Part shown: positions 31,106-46,300 of the stretch, in pieces
How the letters are laid out: every line of letters begins with the position of its first letter
Numbering within the stretch: position 1 is the stretch's first letter
NCBI RefSeq assembly: GCF_039555335.1
Contig: NC_092628.1
Location: 62,939,235 to 63,003,234 of the forward strand
Length of the DNA stretch: 64,000 nucleotides
DNA from: Amphiura filiformis
Lineage: Eukaryota; Echinodermata; Ophiuroidea; Amphilepidida; Amphiuridae
Direction of reading: 5' to 3'
The notes under the pieces: model-generated
Seen by the model: only the letters and a program-made list of their open reading frames with translations
Database searches by the model: none
Told to the model about the DNA's origin: nothing
Translations under genes and position numbers: made by a program

Positions 31106-34100
31106 TTTATTTGTTGGCGAAGGCGGTATTCATACAAGCATGGATTTAAGCATCCACTTAATCAGATCATTTCAAGTTCCTTAAACAAAAAAGAAACATA
31201 GACGTCTAAAAATGTAATTTTGATATTTATACCCTGTCAAAACAAATGTGTGAATTGAACATTATATTACCCTCATATTAGAAATGGCATTTAAGGAACT
31301 TGAAATTAAAAAAAAAAATATCTTACATACAGTTTGGTCTTTGTTTGTTACATAAAAAGGAGTAAAGCAAAGATACATGTATTAGAAACTCAAGAGTAAT
31401 GCACATGTAAGTAAACGACAACACAAAAACCTAATATGTACCGCGGGAAATAGGTATACAACTGGAATTCAGAGGATTTACAAAGTGTAGCAAAAAGTTT
31501 TGCCAATAAATATAATATGTAAAAACATGAGATTTTCTCAAAAATAAAAAGCCAGATAAATCTTTGGATGACATTGCATAAGTACAATTATATAAATGCT
31601 GTTGTCACTGACAAACATGTCAGGCATGAAAGTTTCAATGTTATATGTATTAGGAAATCAGATCACATAATCATAGTATGCAATGCCAACACATAGATTC
31701 AAACAACTTTTCATTCACGTAGTAAAAAGGAAATTTCAAAAAAGAAAACTACACATGATGTTAAATTGCAATTCATGTGCTAACTGATTTGATTTGATTT
31801 GATGCAAAACAATTTGGAGACAAAATTCCTCAAAAATAAAAGCTAAAAGGTCAGTTTTGAAAGGACTGGGAGATGTATAGAGTTGATATTATTGGGAGTT
31901 GTGACGACATAACATAGGGTCGAATTTGCGTCATATTTCAAAATTTGATGTACTGACATAATATTTGACATTTTTACACAACAAAAATTAAAACCTTTGA
32001 GGTAGCCATCATTTTGGGTGCAATGAACACTAAGGGTAAGTTGTACACTAATTATACACTGGTATTTTAGAGAGAATGCACAAAGATGCCCATAAGAGGT
32101 GGGTTTGTAAATCATTCCCATGATGCAGTATGGCAAAAACCAGACCATAGGATTTCAATGTATTGATATCATGCAACACAGGAAGCGCAGTCACAAAGCA
32201 GTATGGGTTATTGTTCAGAGCCACACTGGAGACCTGAACAATCACTTATAAAACTCTTGATTATTTAAATCAAAGAAACTGATGACATTGTTGTTGGTAA
32301 AATACTGTGAATTTTTCCATCACTTCAACATTCTTTCAATTCTTTAGTGATATTTTATTCCTGCAATTTCTCCTACACTTTGAGAGCTATCACATAAAGA
32401 AAGTTTCTTATCTAGAAAGTTTGTAATAATGAACGGGTTTAATACCAAAAAAAAAAAACACCCACCCATAGTCCAGTGCTATTACTTTGCCTTTTTCCAT
32501 AAAACCAGTGGAAGATCTTGCAATTATTTGTATGACATTTCTATGAAATCTTTGGCAAACTTATAACAACTTTCTTTTCCAAAAGATCCCTTAAAAACTG
32601 TAATATACCCTTGCCTAACTAAAAGTGTAAATTCATCGTCATGATTACAAGTTTGTTATAATTATAAAACAGCTTATGATTCAAAAGCGTTTGTTGCCAA
32701 AAAAATGCATTGCATTGTATAAAAAAAAAAGAACACAATATATGCACACCTATAAAAACTGCTTAAGTAACATATTCTATCTATGTAAGAAATTGAAATA
32801 AAACACAGTAAAGTGGGTATGATTTATTATTAACTGGGAATACATATGGGCCATCTGCAACACTTCTCTCAACAACAATAATTTAAATACATTATAAAAA
32901 TATACACTGTAGGATAAGATAATATTTCTCATGGTGGCCCAGCCTGGGTTTACAAACGCACCCTTGCTATCAATATAAAAATGGTTAAATACATGGTTGA
33001 CAATATAGGAGCATACAGTACAAAATGCCTGCTTTAAAATCCTAAAAATCAAGATAAAAGAAACAAGGAATACAACAGCGTCATATTGCAGGGATTTTGA
33101 AATGCATGAATAAAAAGTTGACAACTAGCCATACAACAAGCTATTCCAGTTCAGTGAAATCCATGTACACCCTATGGAAGATATGACCATAAATATTCCA
33201 CATGGAGTGTGAATTTCAAATGGGGTTACCTAAATGAGTCATTCTATTTGAAATCTACACTCCCTGTGTGGGAGATAAGGTCATGTCTTCTATATGGGTG
33301 TATGGATTTCAACTGGAATAGCACAATGGTTTATTTTGTATACTAGGGAGTACAAACATTGCAAGCAGGGTGTGTGACAACATTCTTTCACAATTCCTCA
33401 CAAGTATGTCAATGTCAAATACATAGAAGCCAAACAAATGTATGCATTTTGTACTATTTTAGTAAGTTATTAACAAGTCTGGTAGGGGTGTATTTCATTA
33501 ACACTTACAATGCATCGTAAGTCCTAAACACATGGTTAGTCTCAAATACATAGTAAGTCTACCATAGGATTTACATGTTAGAGTTATGATGGATTTGGAC
33601 TGTCGACTTACGGCACATTGTAAATATTAGTAATATGCACCCATGTGACATCAGTAAATGCAAATACACAAGCTGAAATATAATATAAACTTGTGTAGTG
33701 CTCTTCCCTGAAGCTGAGGTGTGCTTTTTTTTTGCACAGTGTACAGGCCTGGCCAAATATCCACTTGTAATATTAAAATGTGACATTACATCGCTAATAA
33801 ATACAACTAACTGGCAAGAATTAGTTTTATGATTTTCTCAGAATCTATTGTCCTCTCTAATCAATGTTTAGCAGTGCTACATGTAGTAACTTCATTTTGC
33901 CAAATTATCCCCTCCAATAAATTAGTTTCTAATCAGTATAAATATGCATTTCAGTGTACTATTTTCAAATCCAAATAAGGTTATACTGAAGTTTAAATGT
34001 TATCTTTTCAAACACCAATATTACCCTGTTTTAAGCATCAAGTACTGCATTTATCAAAGCTTATCAAAAAGCTGCTGCCTAATAATCAAATTCTATTTCA

Positions 34101-37100
34101 TTATTATCAAACCTGGGATTATTTTTCTTATTATAATCATGATTTACAAACAACCCAGGCTTTAAATAGTTTGGCCCAATCCAACACAGAGAACAACATA
34201 AAAATATATAGAATACCACCAACAACTGCATTTTTCTTAAATAACTCAGGCATCAAGGCCTGTATAACATTCATATAATAAATCTCTCCCACACACTCAC
34301 TCATATATCCACTCGTAACACATTATAAAAAGCTCCTATTCACAGCTAAGTCAGTATACTATGAGACATGTACATTATACAGTGTTAAAATCTCTTATTT
34401 CACAACTTAGATTAAGATATTCAATTTGGTGATGACATACTGAGTCTGAGTTTTAAGCAAACATATTTGATGGAGTTGAATCAGAATTCAAGTTTATTTC
34501 TAAGAATTCTAATTTATTTCTAAGAATTTTGAGTTTACCCCGAGGGATAACCTTAAGATATCAAACATTAATCACAGATTAAAAACAAAAAATAAATAAA
34601 TAAAGTAAAGTTGGAGAAAGCTTGTAGTCGCCTGCTCCGCAGCCGACTGATGATGATGAGTGACCATTGCCAAGCCTCTTTCAAGATTTGTGTTGTTGAT
34701 ATTTTTGGTATTTTCAGCCAATATTTGTTTACAATGAACATTATGACAATGCAATCATCACCAAATTGAGTATCTCCAAGTCCTAGAAATAACATTAATC
34801 CTCGTCCAAACTGAAGACATGGGTACTGAACATTCTGTAGTACCACAACATTTACATATTAAACAAATAAAATTCAAAGAAATGCACATTTTGTACACCG
34901 AAAATGCTGTTACAGCACTTCCCTATATAGATAAAGCTCATTTACATGTTTTTTGTATTCTCCCATACCACCTTCATCATAATAATAGCAGTAATAATAA
35001 TAATATATCATGACCATAAATCATCCATACATTTTGTCATGCATGGAAAGACACAAAATCAATAGGTACATAAATACATACATACATATAAAAAAAGTAT
35101 TTCACAATATTAAAACACTGAATTCTATTCACATGGTCGTTGTTGAGTTGAGATCGCACAAATAGCGCATCAGTCTTATTTTAATAGTTCCCCTTTTAAA
35201 AATTACAAGTATATGGTTTTGCAATTTACACCTATTTAAGGCATTTTATTATGGCTGCTTTTTGCCTGTGTTGACCCTCAAAATAATCAGTCCTGTATAT
35301 AGATTGGCAAGAGAAAAGCACCAACTGTATTACCGACTCTTCAAATATGTATTCACATTTATGCCGCTTCTTTTTTGTTTTAAAATTTACATCATTCATA
35401 ATTTTTATTTTCACATTCTATTTTGCATAATTTGATAATAAATGTAAGAGCCATTTTGCTGCATTTTATTAATCATTTTAAAAAGGATTATCTTTAAAAT
35501 TTTATAATCATTTCATTGTGGCATTTTTTGTTTTGATTTTACATTTTCATTAATATTTTTGCAGCATTGCCAATATACATTCAAGTTTTCAACCCTTAGT
35601 AAGTCTTACAAAATGTACAATGGTTGTCATGACGACAGCATTAAGTTATATGGAAGAGCAGGTGGTGGAACAAGTACCAACAAGACAAATTGAAAATGAT
35701 TTATGTAACAAAGTTTTGATTGCACTAGCCGTTCACTTAACACTGAAACACCCCAAAGACCACCTACAGCACTGCATATTATCTGTAGGCATTCTGAAAC
35801 TAGATGGCCCTATTTCTAACAGATTTGTGTTGTAGTGTAATTGTCCATGCCCACTGTATGTATCTAGACCCACCACACCACATTGCATTGGATGGCTATG
35901 AGCATGCTTCTACTGGACTGCATTTCACAAAATATGCCAGTATAAACTCTTAGCAGTTTGAAAATTGCCTATATTGAACATATGCGTAGATCCTGGGGGG
36001 TGGGGAGTGGGGGATAAATTCCCCCCAATATTTTGCCAGGGGGGATGGTCCATACAATCATCCCCCATGTTGATGCCTGTATGTGAGTTTCTGACCAATT
36101 TAACCTCATATTTGGTCATTTTTGCCCCCAAAGTGCAAATTTGTTCGCGTTTTGTGCGAATTGATTCCATTTTGCACCATAGTTGGACATGTCATACCAC
36201 TGTCAAAAGCATAAGACAACTAAACAACCTACATAGAGGCGACAGGAAATTTTGACAAGAAATTCAACTTCATAGTACAAATTGTATTTTTGGCCTATCT
36301 AAAGACACCCTTATTGCATTTTCAATTCATACAAGGCTGTGCTTATCTTTTTACCTCAGTTTTCAACTATTCTTTAATAATGACAAATGTTTATTAAACC
36401 TATGGGCTGCCCATATGCTGCATGTATTACATACAGATCTATACCCAAGTGGATCAGCATCTTTGCATTCCTACTTTTATCCATTGTAACTTCAAGCCTG
36501 GAACTGAATACTATATGGACAGCCATATTTCATATCAAGGGTGTGCATCTGTAAATTTGAGCTGAAGTTTAACATTTTGAACAACTTCATCCAATTACAA
36601 TGTGAGAGCATTGTATGTTAGGACAGAGGGAATAGGTGATTCTAAGATCAACACAAGGTAAGAGTGGTTTTTAAGATGGATACAAAGCTTGTTTGGCTTA
36701 ACATTCGAAGTACTGATAATTTTGGATGGAACGCAAGTTTATACTAAATCATACCATGTCTTACAGCCCAACATTATTTCTTAGTTGAACTTTCCATCTA
36801 TAACATACAAAAGTTAGTACCTACTGTACTCTATGGTCAGAGTATCAATGATATATTTTTCTCCACGTCATTGTCATTCTAAACGTCATATACAAGCAAT
36901 TTTCTAACTTGTCAAATGACTTCATTGTAGTTCAGTAAGTACTGTTAAATATTAATGTTGGACATTCTCCTTGGTAAAACTGTGTGATAGCAGCCTGTCA
37001 TATTCCAATTTAAGACTCTTCCATGTCAACACTTCCATGTTCCAAAGGTCTTCAGTTTCTAGTGCTTTGCATATTCCTCAGCCATGTCTTCCAAATTCAT

Positions 37101-37284
37101 CACCCATATCTTCCGAATTCATCACCCATGCATCGCCATATATTTTCAATGTCTTATATTCTCTTCTGTCGAGAGTTGTCAATATTTGGATACATACACA
37201 AAGATGTTTTTCTTTTCTTTTTTTTACTTTTTTGTACAAATTCATCTCAAAATGTTGAGATCATTTAAAACAAATATGCTAGTT
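31106..37284 (-). other. Probable 3' UTR and flank of NEO1
   Basis: About 6.2 kb of AT-rich, gene-free sequence follows the NEO1 stop on the minus strand. AATAAA signals on that strand exist at several places, for example near 36,389 and near 31,108. No other gene starts here, so some of this is 3' UTR. One copy of the palindromic MITE family lies at 33,141-33,322. The short open frames show no protein character. Confidence 0.35.
33141..33322. mobile_element. Palindromic MITE family C, copy 1
   Basis: Starts CTATTCCAGTT and ends AACTGGAATAGC. Inner arms CCCTATGGAAGA, CACATGGAGTGTGAATTTCA and their mirrors fold almost end to end. Same family as 37,868-38,040, 39,395-39,622, 40,213-40,395 and 61,988-62,163. 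Confidence 0.85.
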
Positions 37285-37392
37285 CTAGCTTTGCAGTTCT
37301 GATGCAGTAATGGCATTTAAGTCTTTCATCAATCCTTCTAAATTGATCATTTCTGCATTTAAATCTTCTGCGCTGAACGTCCTGGCGCTCGA
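37285..37392 (-). CDS. NEO1: NEO1 terminal exon, P3 motif and stop
   Basis: The acceptor TTTCTGTTTCAG precedes 37,392 and the exon enters in phase 0. It encodes SSARTFSAEDLNAEMINLEG and then LMKDLNAITASELQS before TAG at 37,287-37,285. In DCC the P3 helix mediates receptor self-association and binding of focal adhesion kinase and other partners; the conserved ELxKEMxxLEGLMKDLNAIT pattern is retained here with DLNAEM in place of ELTKEM. Confidence 0.95.
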   Translation of the reverse strand, partial: SSARTFSAEDLNAEMINLEGLMKDLNAITASELQS

Positions 37393-40300
37393 CTGAAACA
37401 GAAAATGATACAAAAAGTGCATTTAGAAGAACAGTCATAGATGATTTATATAAGACCAATTTCCTATACAGCCCCTACAGTGTTTACTTGCTTTGGAAAT
37501 TGGGTTTGCCAAATAAACATTTTCCCCCATATTGGCCCAATTGGGGCTAAAAATTCCTTTGACTAATAGTTATACAGAACTGCAAATTCCTGTACGTCAA
37601 AACCCATTTTCAATAAGCCAAAATTGTAACATACAGTCTCTGAGTAAAAACTGCTCCTACCTACTTTTCATTTTTACCAAGGTCAAAAATAATAGAAAAG
37701 GCTACCTTTATGCATGTTTCTGAGAAATCAAAACTATTGGTATTCCAAAATATTTTTTAAATGAGTTGAATTTTTTTTTAATGTATCAAGTAAATCAATT
37801 TAATGATTGATTTTTTGTTGTTGATATTGTGACAATTCTACACATTTTACATTGGTACCTTGAATGGGTTGTTTCATTTTAAATCCATAGACCCCCTATG
37901 GAAGACATGACCTTAATCTTCCACACAGGGAGTATAGATTTCAAATGGAGTCGCCCATTCAGGTAAACCCATTTGAATTTCACACTCCCTGTGTGGGGAT
38001 TAAGATCATGTCTTCCATAGGATTTCAACTGGAATAGCCCAATACAGAACAAACCTATAAACAGAACGACACAAGAAAAATCCTGATTTTGCTGACAAAT
38101 AATTGAATACTACTTACTGTTGGGCTAGTGCCACCCCCAGGGCCTCTCGTCACAGTCACATCTGGTGCCCTCGGTGTCACCACAGGTAGCGGTTGTCCGC
38201 GACCTCTTGGTGCTGTACCAAAACCAGCTTGAGTTTTCTTCAAAGGACTATATGTTGGTGCATTCATTTTAACTGTCACAGAGAGAAAAGTTGAAAAAAA
38301 TAATTTGTAACAATAGGTACACTGGCATGTACTAACTACACATATCCTATTATTTGTAATTTCAATATGGTTCATAAGGATAAGTAATAATATTCCTTCC
38401 TAATAAGTTTTTAAGTTTAATGTGTCTTGTGTGCCGGCTTGTGTGATAGTCTCTCATTTTGCTTCTTTTTTTTCTGTCTTATAAAAGGGGGTGGTAAATT
38501 CGATCATTTCCCTCCATAATTGTTTCGTTTAATCTTTTTTGTAATAATATATCTAATAAGTATTTGTCTGTTTGTTTGATTGTGGAAAATAAAGTTGAAA
38601 TTTTGAAGTTTAAGTTTTAAATAATACTTCAGTCTAATATTTGTTATATGAAAAGCATGAAGAATATGGGGAAAATAATCATGATCAGATAAGCCTTGGA
38701 AAGCAAAAATCTAAGCCTAGTAAAGTTGCAAACCATGAGTGCATGGCAGGCCTTGGTGTAGTACTTATGGATTAGTTCAGTCAGTGACATCAATATGTTG
38801 AGGGAGCTGTTGCATGTACATCTATGAGGCATCTATAATCGTGAATGCTCCATAAAGAGGCACCAAATGAAATTTGCACTGATGTCACTAACTACACTTA
38901 GCCAAAATCATTAGTGGTGAATTTGGCAGACTTTTAATATATTACTTGTAATTTCATTTCATTTTATTTAGATCTAAAGTATGTAACATAGCATGAGCAA
39001 AAAATGTTATGTTTAGGCATTTTTTATTTAATTTTAATTTCAAAAGAAGCCTTGGTGACTTACCTCTACCTTGATAGTGTGGTGGAGGACCTGGTACTGT
39101 AAAACTAGATAATGGATTTGTTGGGCGTGATACTGAACTCATTTGACTTGTTGAATCCTCATGTGAACTCACAGTATTGGTATCACTATGGTAACCTGAG
39201 AACAAACACAATGTAAGGTTGGGATTAACAAACAAATTATGATTCATTTCTTTTTAGATCAACAAAATTCTAACGGCAAATTCCATTGACAAATAAAGTA
39301 AACCAATAAACAGAATTTAAGAGCAGATTTTAAAATGATACAAAATATGAACAAAAACCTAATATAGCCATTTCCACAATCCATAGATTGGGGATATACC
39401 GGTTGAAATCAATACACCTTTATGTAGAAGACATGACCTTACTCTCCCACACAGGGAGTGTGAATTTCAAATGGGGTTACCTGAATGGGTGATTCCATTT
39501 AAAATCTACACTTCCTGTGTGGGAGATTAAGGTCATGTCTTCCATTTGAAATCTGCACACCCTGTGTGGGAGATTAAGGTCATGTCTTCCATAGGGGTGT
39601 ATGGATTTCAACTGGAATAGCCTATATTGTTGTATTCCACCTTAACATTAAAGAGTAACTCCTTCAGATCTTGCATTTCACAAAACGACTCTTGCCTTAT
39701 GAACATTGGTGAAAATCAAGCTACAATCCATTGGCTTTTCCTTACACAAGTTGTGAGTGGCTTGAGCTTTTGGCCCTAACAGAATCTTTATCAAATGTGA
39801 TTTTAAAGTGACAAGCCAACACACCTAACAAAAACACACATTTGATAATGATCCTGCTAGGATCAAAATCTCAGGCCACAAAATTTTTTACTACACATGC
39901 TTTTGTTACAACTTTTTAACATACACTACAAAATTCCTATTGGGGCCGCCTGCACAGGTACACCGTCACCAAGGTACTTGGTTGGTACTGTGCAGTACCA
40001 GGGGAGTATCAGTGTAGTACCAGTACCACTGCTGATGGGTCATGTGCAGTAGCAGCATTGGTACTGTGGAGGTACTCTGTGTGTACCAGTCAGGTTCCTT
40101 GGTGATGGTGTACCTTTGCAGGTGGCCACAATAGGAATCTTGTGGTGTAAGTAAGAATTTTAATGTCTATTTCCTTCCGCTAGTCAGTGACACCATTATG
40201 CAGACACATTGGACTATCCCAGTAAACCTCTATACACCCCTATGGAAGACATGCCATTAATCTTCCACACAGGGAGTGTGAATTTCAAATGGGGTTACCT

Positions 40301-43300
40301 GAAAGGGTGACTCCATTTGAAATCTACATCCTCTGTATAGGTGATTAAGGTCATGTCTTCCATAGGAGGTATATGGATTTCAACTGGAACAGCCCATTTA
40401 CATTTCCCAAAAGGACAGCATTCTAGGCTGCTCATACAAAGATTCATCAGATTGTATTCAAAATCTAGTCGAAAAGGTATAAAAGGTAACCAGAGTTTTT
40501 TGTTTGTTTTTTTGGAAAAAAAATCTGCTAAACCATTGGATGTCACTGACTTGTGGAAGGCAAATGCAATCCAATATATACCTGAAGTAGCAGTGGTTGA
40601 ACTATACATATATGGAGGTTGATTGAGATGAAGGGAGCGAGGTGAAGTAGCATAATCATATCCAGGTACACCGCCCATATGCATATCTGAATTAGTAGGC
40701 AAAGAAAAGAAGCAAAGAGATTTTGAGCTTGATTATCGCTATACTGCATTTTATATATTTGGCAATTAAAGTAGTTAGCAGTGGTCATTTAATAGAATAA
40801 TATATTGACCACTGTGAATGGACCAACACCAGATGACCTGTACAGTAATACACAGCCAAATCCCTCTTTAATATGGTATCCTGCAGTAAAGCTACTCCTG
40901 GCTTCCTCCTCAGCATAATAATTGGTACACATTACTAAATGCATGACAGTTGTACATGGGTACAACATAAGTCCATCTTGTGTACTCCATAAGTACACCA
41001 TGGGACTCTCATGCAAGTAACATATTTGCAGCTCTACTGAAGGTACCTCATTAAAGAGGGGTGTGGTTGTGTTAATCAGAATCTACATAATATCATATAC
41101 AAATATGCATAATAAAGAGATGACATGTATAATATATGTATTAAAAAGAGAAAGAAAAGGCAGTATATGCATATATATTTTGCTGAAATAAGAAGCAAGT
41201 TATCATAACTGTTATTATTAAACTTCCACCTGTTTCGTTAAAAGGAAATTCAGTGAGTTTATTACAAAAAATAGGCTATGGGATAAGCAATTACATCAAA
41301 GATATTTTTGAGAATGTAGCTGCAGTTCCTCAATTGCAATAATTGCTTGCTGTATTTACAGGGAGAAAGAATGGTTAGTGCCAATTTGGAAAGGAATAAT
41401 ATTTGGCATATTTAAGTTAGTATTGGTTAGGAATGCTATTTTATTGGTAAATCTGAAGATTTGTCCATCTCTGCACCAAATCATCCAGGTTGCTTACGTG
41501 TTCCTTGCCAACATGTGTGAGATAGGAAGGAGTCTATGGATATATATCTATGTGTACCTAAATTTGAGCTTGCTTTATCACATCTAATAGGCAAAATGTA
41601 TTCACTTTTTGTTATGCAATAAACAAGCTGCAAGGTTAAGAATTAGATTAGTGTGGTCAACATTGCATTATTTCTGTGAACTAGTTACAGTCAGGGCAAT
41701 TAGCAGAATAGTAATAATTCCAATTAATAAGTACAGATTTGTGGGTTTTTTTTTTCAAGTTAGCAATTGGCATATTTTCTTTTACGTTAGCGATCAGCGT
41801 TATTTCTTTTTTCTTCTTCAAGAAGTTAGTAAACATTTATGCATCAGCTTTGCCGACTTACAAATACCGATCAGATGACTTCAGGCTGAAAAGGAAGCGC
41901 ATATTTTTATGCTTTCAAGTGCTTTAGCGCATAATTTTAGTAGGTATTGTAGCTATTTGAGTATATAGTGAAGTGTTAATTTTCCAAGATCCCTCTGGGT
42001 AGTGATGTGCTATAATTCATCTCATGAAATGTAGTGAGTAGCTCTCCAACACCAAGGTTATAATAGCTTTATTCTCACTACCTCCAGGTGGACCCACAGA
42101 AGCCGAACGTCTCAGAGTTCCTGGCTTGTTCCTATTATCAGCCATTCTAACATCATGTTGTGATTCACTGCCATGGCGACGCCGAGCAGGTCGTCCATGA
42201 CTCTTAGCATTTGGTGGTTGCTGGTATTTCTGCAGTTTAGGGAATCCATATCTGTCTTCATCAAATGCCTCCAAATTGGAACCAACTGATCTCGGCGTTG
42301 CAGGCGTGGTCTTGAAGCTCCATTTGGTTTGGTACTTGCTGGTTTGGTAGTTTGTGCTTTCAAATTAGGCATTATGGGAAAGGCTGCACTTGCAAGATCC
42401 AGCTCTGTGGATAAGAAGGATAAACAACATTGTTACAAAACGTAATGTAAATTAATAAATTACAACTTACAAATAAAATTTCTGAGAATTGGGATAATAG
42501 TATTAAGTTGATTTCAGGAAAATTACTATGTTTTAAAGTATGTTTACCAATTTGGGTTCTCCAATCCTTGTAAGTGAATATTAATACTGATTTTTATCAA
42601 TCTTATATCGTATTTATTATTATAATAAATCTTATTGCATCCACATACCTGAGAGACTGGCAAATTGTCGTGATATCTCGTCGTCTCCTGCTGCATTGTT
42701 ATTATTGAACGAAAACTCAGCGCCCCCGCCAGCAGTGCCCAGTTGCTGATTCCCGTTGAAATTTGTGTAGCTACGTGAAGCTGAGCTATGGTGGTATGAC
42801 TCAATGTTAGCACCACCTCCTGTTGCCAGAGTTGGTGGCATGGAGTCTGTAGTCAGCAGGGAACTAGGTCCAGAATAGTGTGCTAGGAGTGGGAAAAAGC
42901 AGGGGGAAATCAACAAATACATAGCATGCAGGATTTTAGCCAAACTGTTTCAGGACTTCTTCACAACAAGAAAACTTCCTCAGAATTCTATAATATCTTT
43001 ATCTTTACAAGTAACATTTACAAATTTGAAGAAACAAGTCAATATTAGAATTTTGATATAACTCATTATTATATCTTTTCATTTTCCGATGGCTTTTCAT
43101 TAAGTATATACAACATAAGCTAATTTTTCCATTTAAACCTGTTCAGGATAGTCAAATTGTTCAAATAAAAGCTATACCTAAATAGGTGTAAGATAGCGAG
43201 GATAAATTCTTGCATTGAATAAGTCCCTTGATATTGCTTAACAAATGCTATGGGAATTTATACAGCAGTAATTAACAGAACAAAATGATTTGTTGTTCAG

Positions 43301-46300
43301 TTTACGGATTTCTAATGTATTTGTATTATCCAAATCATTTGCTCTAAGCTACAATAAATTTAAGAGGCATTATTTCATAAGCTACAAAATTTGTATATAT
43401 CTACAATACCTGATCCATTTGTTAATCCACCATTGGATATCCCACCATTGGATAATAACCCACCATTGGTAACCCCAACATCCAATCCTCTTGATCCAAT
43501 TGATGTGCCATACATGGAGCTAGAGAAGGCGTTCTCTGTGGCACCACCACTTGCACCAGCCCCTGTTTCAAACCCAAAGCTGTTGTTATGATCACTATAG
43601 GAAGCATCTGCATTCAAGCCTGTGATTCCACCTCGTGAACTAGACTCCATGGTGTTGTATTTGGTCTGTGTGCTGGAGCTACTGGTGCCCCTATCAGTAT
43701 TAGGACCAGTTCCACTGAACAGGAATTCTGAAGAGCGGAATGGATTGAAAGCACTTCCTCTATCGGTGAAGAAATCTTCACTGGCATCTGTTGCTGAGAG
43801 ATTGTAAGCGCTAGCTGCTTTCTTCTTGGCGCGTGAGACTGTGTCGTAATCAGGTGGTGCTCTTGGCCTGTGTGGTAGTAGAGGGGGTCGGATTTTTTTC
43901 GTGTCGCCAAGAGGAGGAAGGGATGATACATCAAGGCCGACGTAATCAAGCGAGTTGGAACGTCCAAGCCTCTGATGATGAGTGGACTGCTGGTCTGACA
44001 TGTTACTCTGGCCATATGCATAACTACTCGCTCCTAAACTATGAGCGGCATTTTCTTCTGAAAAAAGCGGGTTGGAAGTTAGATTAATGGAGGCCGCATT
44101 TTCCGACTGCATATAATTATTAGTTCCCATATGATATGAAGCAGAAGATGGGGACGATGATGTTGTACGACTTTCTGTTGTCAAAGAGCCGCGTCCGATA
44201 CCTGGGCGAATCAGTGTAGGGATTGGAGCTGTTATGGCTGAAATACAAAAGGAAGGGTAAAACATAAACATGCAATTAGCTGTCATGCACATGCACATGC
44301 TATGGATAAAAACATTCACACAATGAATGGTTTATATAGAAGGTAATAATTATTTTGACAAACCATGAAATTCTATTTTGGTATCCACTGATACTTGATA
44401 AAAAGTTAAATATTAAGAACTATTAACTATTCAACCTATTTTTCGCATCTTGTTTTATCCCTCACTGTCATTTCTGACCACCTAGCTTATCAGTTGGAAT
44501 GCTTTTTCTTTCTAGCAAATAACTGGGCATGTTTGTACCTGGTAATGACGTTCCTGATGTTGTAGGGAGTTCAATAGCCAATGGTCCATTCTCAAGACCA
44601 TTTTGTAGCATCATTTGCAAATTCCCATCTTTAGCTGCATCGGAAGTAGAGTAGGACTTTGCAAATGTCTCGTGGTTAGACACTGTTTTATAGCTGGTTC
44701 CATCTAGCATAGGAACAGAGCGTTCCACTTGATGTGATGTCTTTGTCTCTTCAAACGTGATGGTAAATGGTTTAGTCTCCTGGACTGCTCCTCCATAGTG
44801 ATGACCATCAGGGAAGGTCACCAACTGGTTGGAGTTCACATCATAATTAGACCTGGCGTGTCTACGATCTAGTGTCTGAATCTCTGGACCAGTACGAATC
44901 GGAACAAACCCATCCGAGTGGAGGCTGGAATAGTCACGTGTACGGTAGTCAAACTCCCTGTCGTCACGGTGATAGGTACTGCTATGGTAGTCGTTATGAT
45001 GCGAGTCCAGGCCTCGGGCTCCAGCTCCCCAGGTGTTGTAACGAGATGCGTTTGCTGCTTGCAAAGGAGAAAACTCAAGTTGTAATAATATGAACGATTA
45101 AAATTTTCTTGAACCAAATCAAACTCTGACAAAAGATGATTAAACAATGGTTTCTAATAGTTTTTGTTTCTTTACTAACATCTAAATGCAGGTCATTTAT
45201 AATGACAACATCATTAAAGCGTTACACACAAAAGCACATTGATAAGAACACTAAAATTTGTCTCATAATTTGTAAAAAAATCTATCTTACATCAGTAATG
45301 TCCTTACTAATTTAACAAATATATGAAACTAAACAAACAGAAGCATAGCACTTACATGTTAGTAATCTACACAGTGGTTATTAGTCTTTTTCCAAATGAC
45401 TTAGGTGCTTGCTTTTTATATTGTTAGCTGTGAAGTTAGACACATTAGAATATTAAAATATGATAAATGTACTTTGATTGGTTAGCAACTTTGAACCAAT
45501 GATTACTACATACTTTGATATGTTATAGACTGTGACCCAATGACTAAAGTACCCAAATATGTGCCCACCTCGTTCTACCTCGTAGTACCCCTTCACTTCC
45601 CCCAAAAGTTGATGATGATTTCCAATACAACTAGACTTGATGAGACAATGAAACTTGCCCATGAACCAACCAGTGTCAACAACTCAAGATACTAGTAATT
45701 AAGGTAGAAGGTTTATATGTGATAAGGATTGAAGAACCCAAGGAATGGTCACTCTGTGTGCACCCATTGCTGATGACTTGGTAAAGATCAAGATAGAAAG
45801 AATGTGTTTTGGGGAATATATCTTCAACAGTTGTAATACTTTTATGTATATAACTGCAGAATGTTGCAGAATCTTAATCTCAATTATGCTGCCAGTGAAA
45901 TAATTGAGCATTAAATGTATTGCACAACTTTAAAAGTCAGCAAAAATCATGATTGGGCACTGCAATAACCTTGATATCCTTAATTTGTTTAGTTTTCAAT
46001 GTCCAATACCAAATCTCTACTTATTTTGATTCATGTCCCTAATGAAATAGAATTAGGATCTTATCATTGCTTATGAGATAACATCAGGTTTATTCCACAT
46101 GATACCTTGTGATACCTTGTAATGAACCAATGATCAGTGAATTGGATTAAATAACCAGGATTTCTACCTCCCTATATTGATTACTAATGTTTATGTCAAT
46201 TTTAGGTCTAATTCTCATACCAAACTAGCATCAACATGTTCTGACCTGCATAGTTTACAACTACAGTGAAACCGGGACAATAACAAAAAAAAAGCTGCAT

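Noticed and set aside
35925-36255. Overlapping open frames around a G-rich stretch
   Set aside because: They translate a low-complexity G/C run in the presumed NEO1 3' UTR and show no conserved motif.
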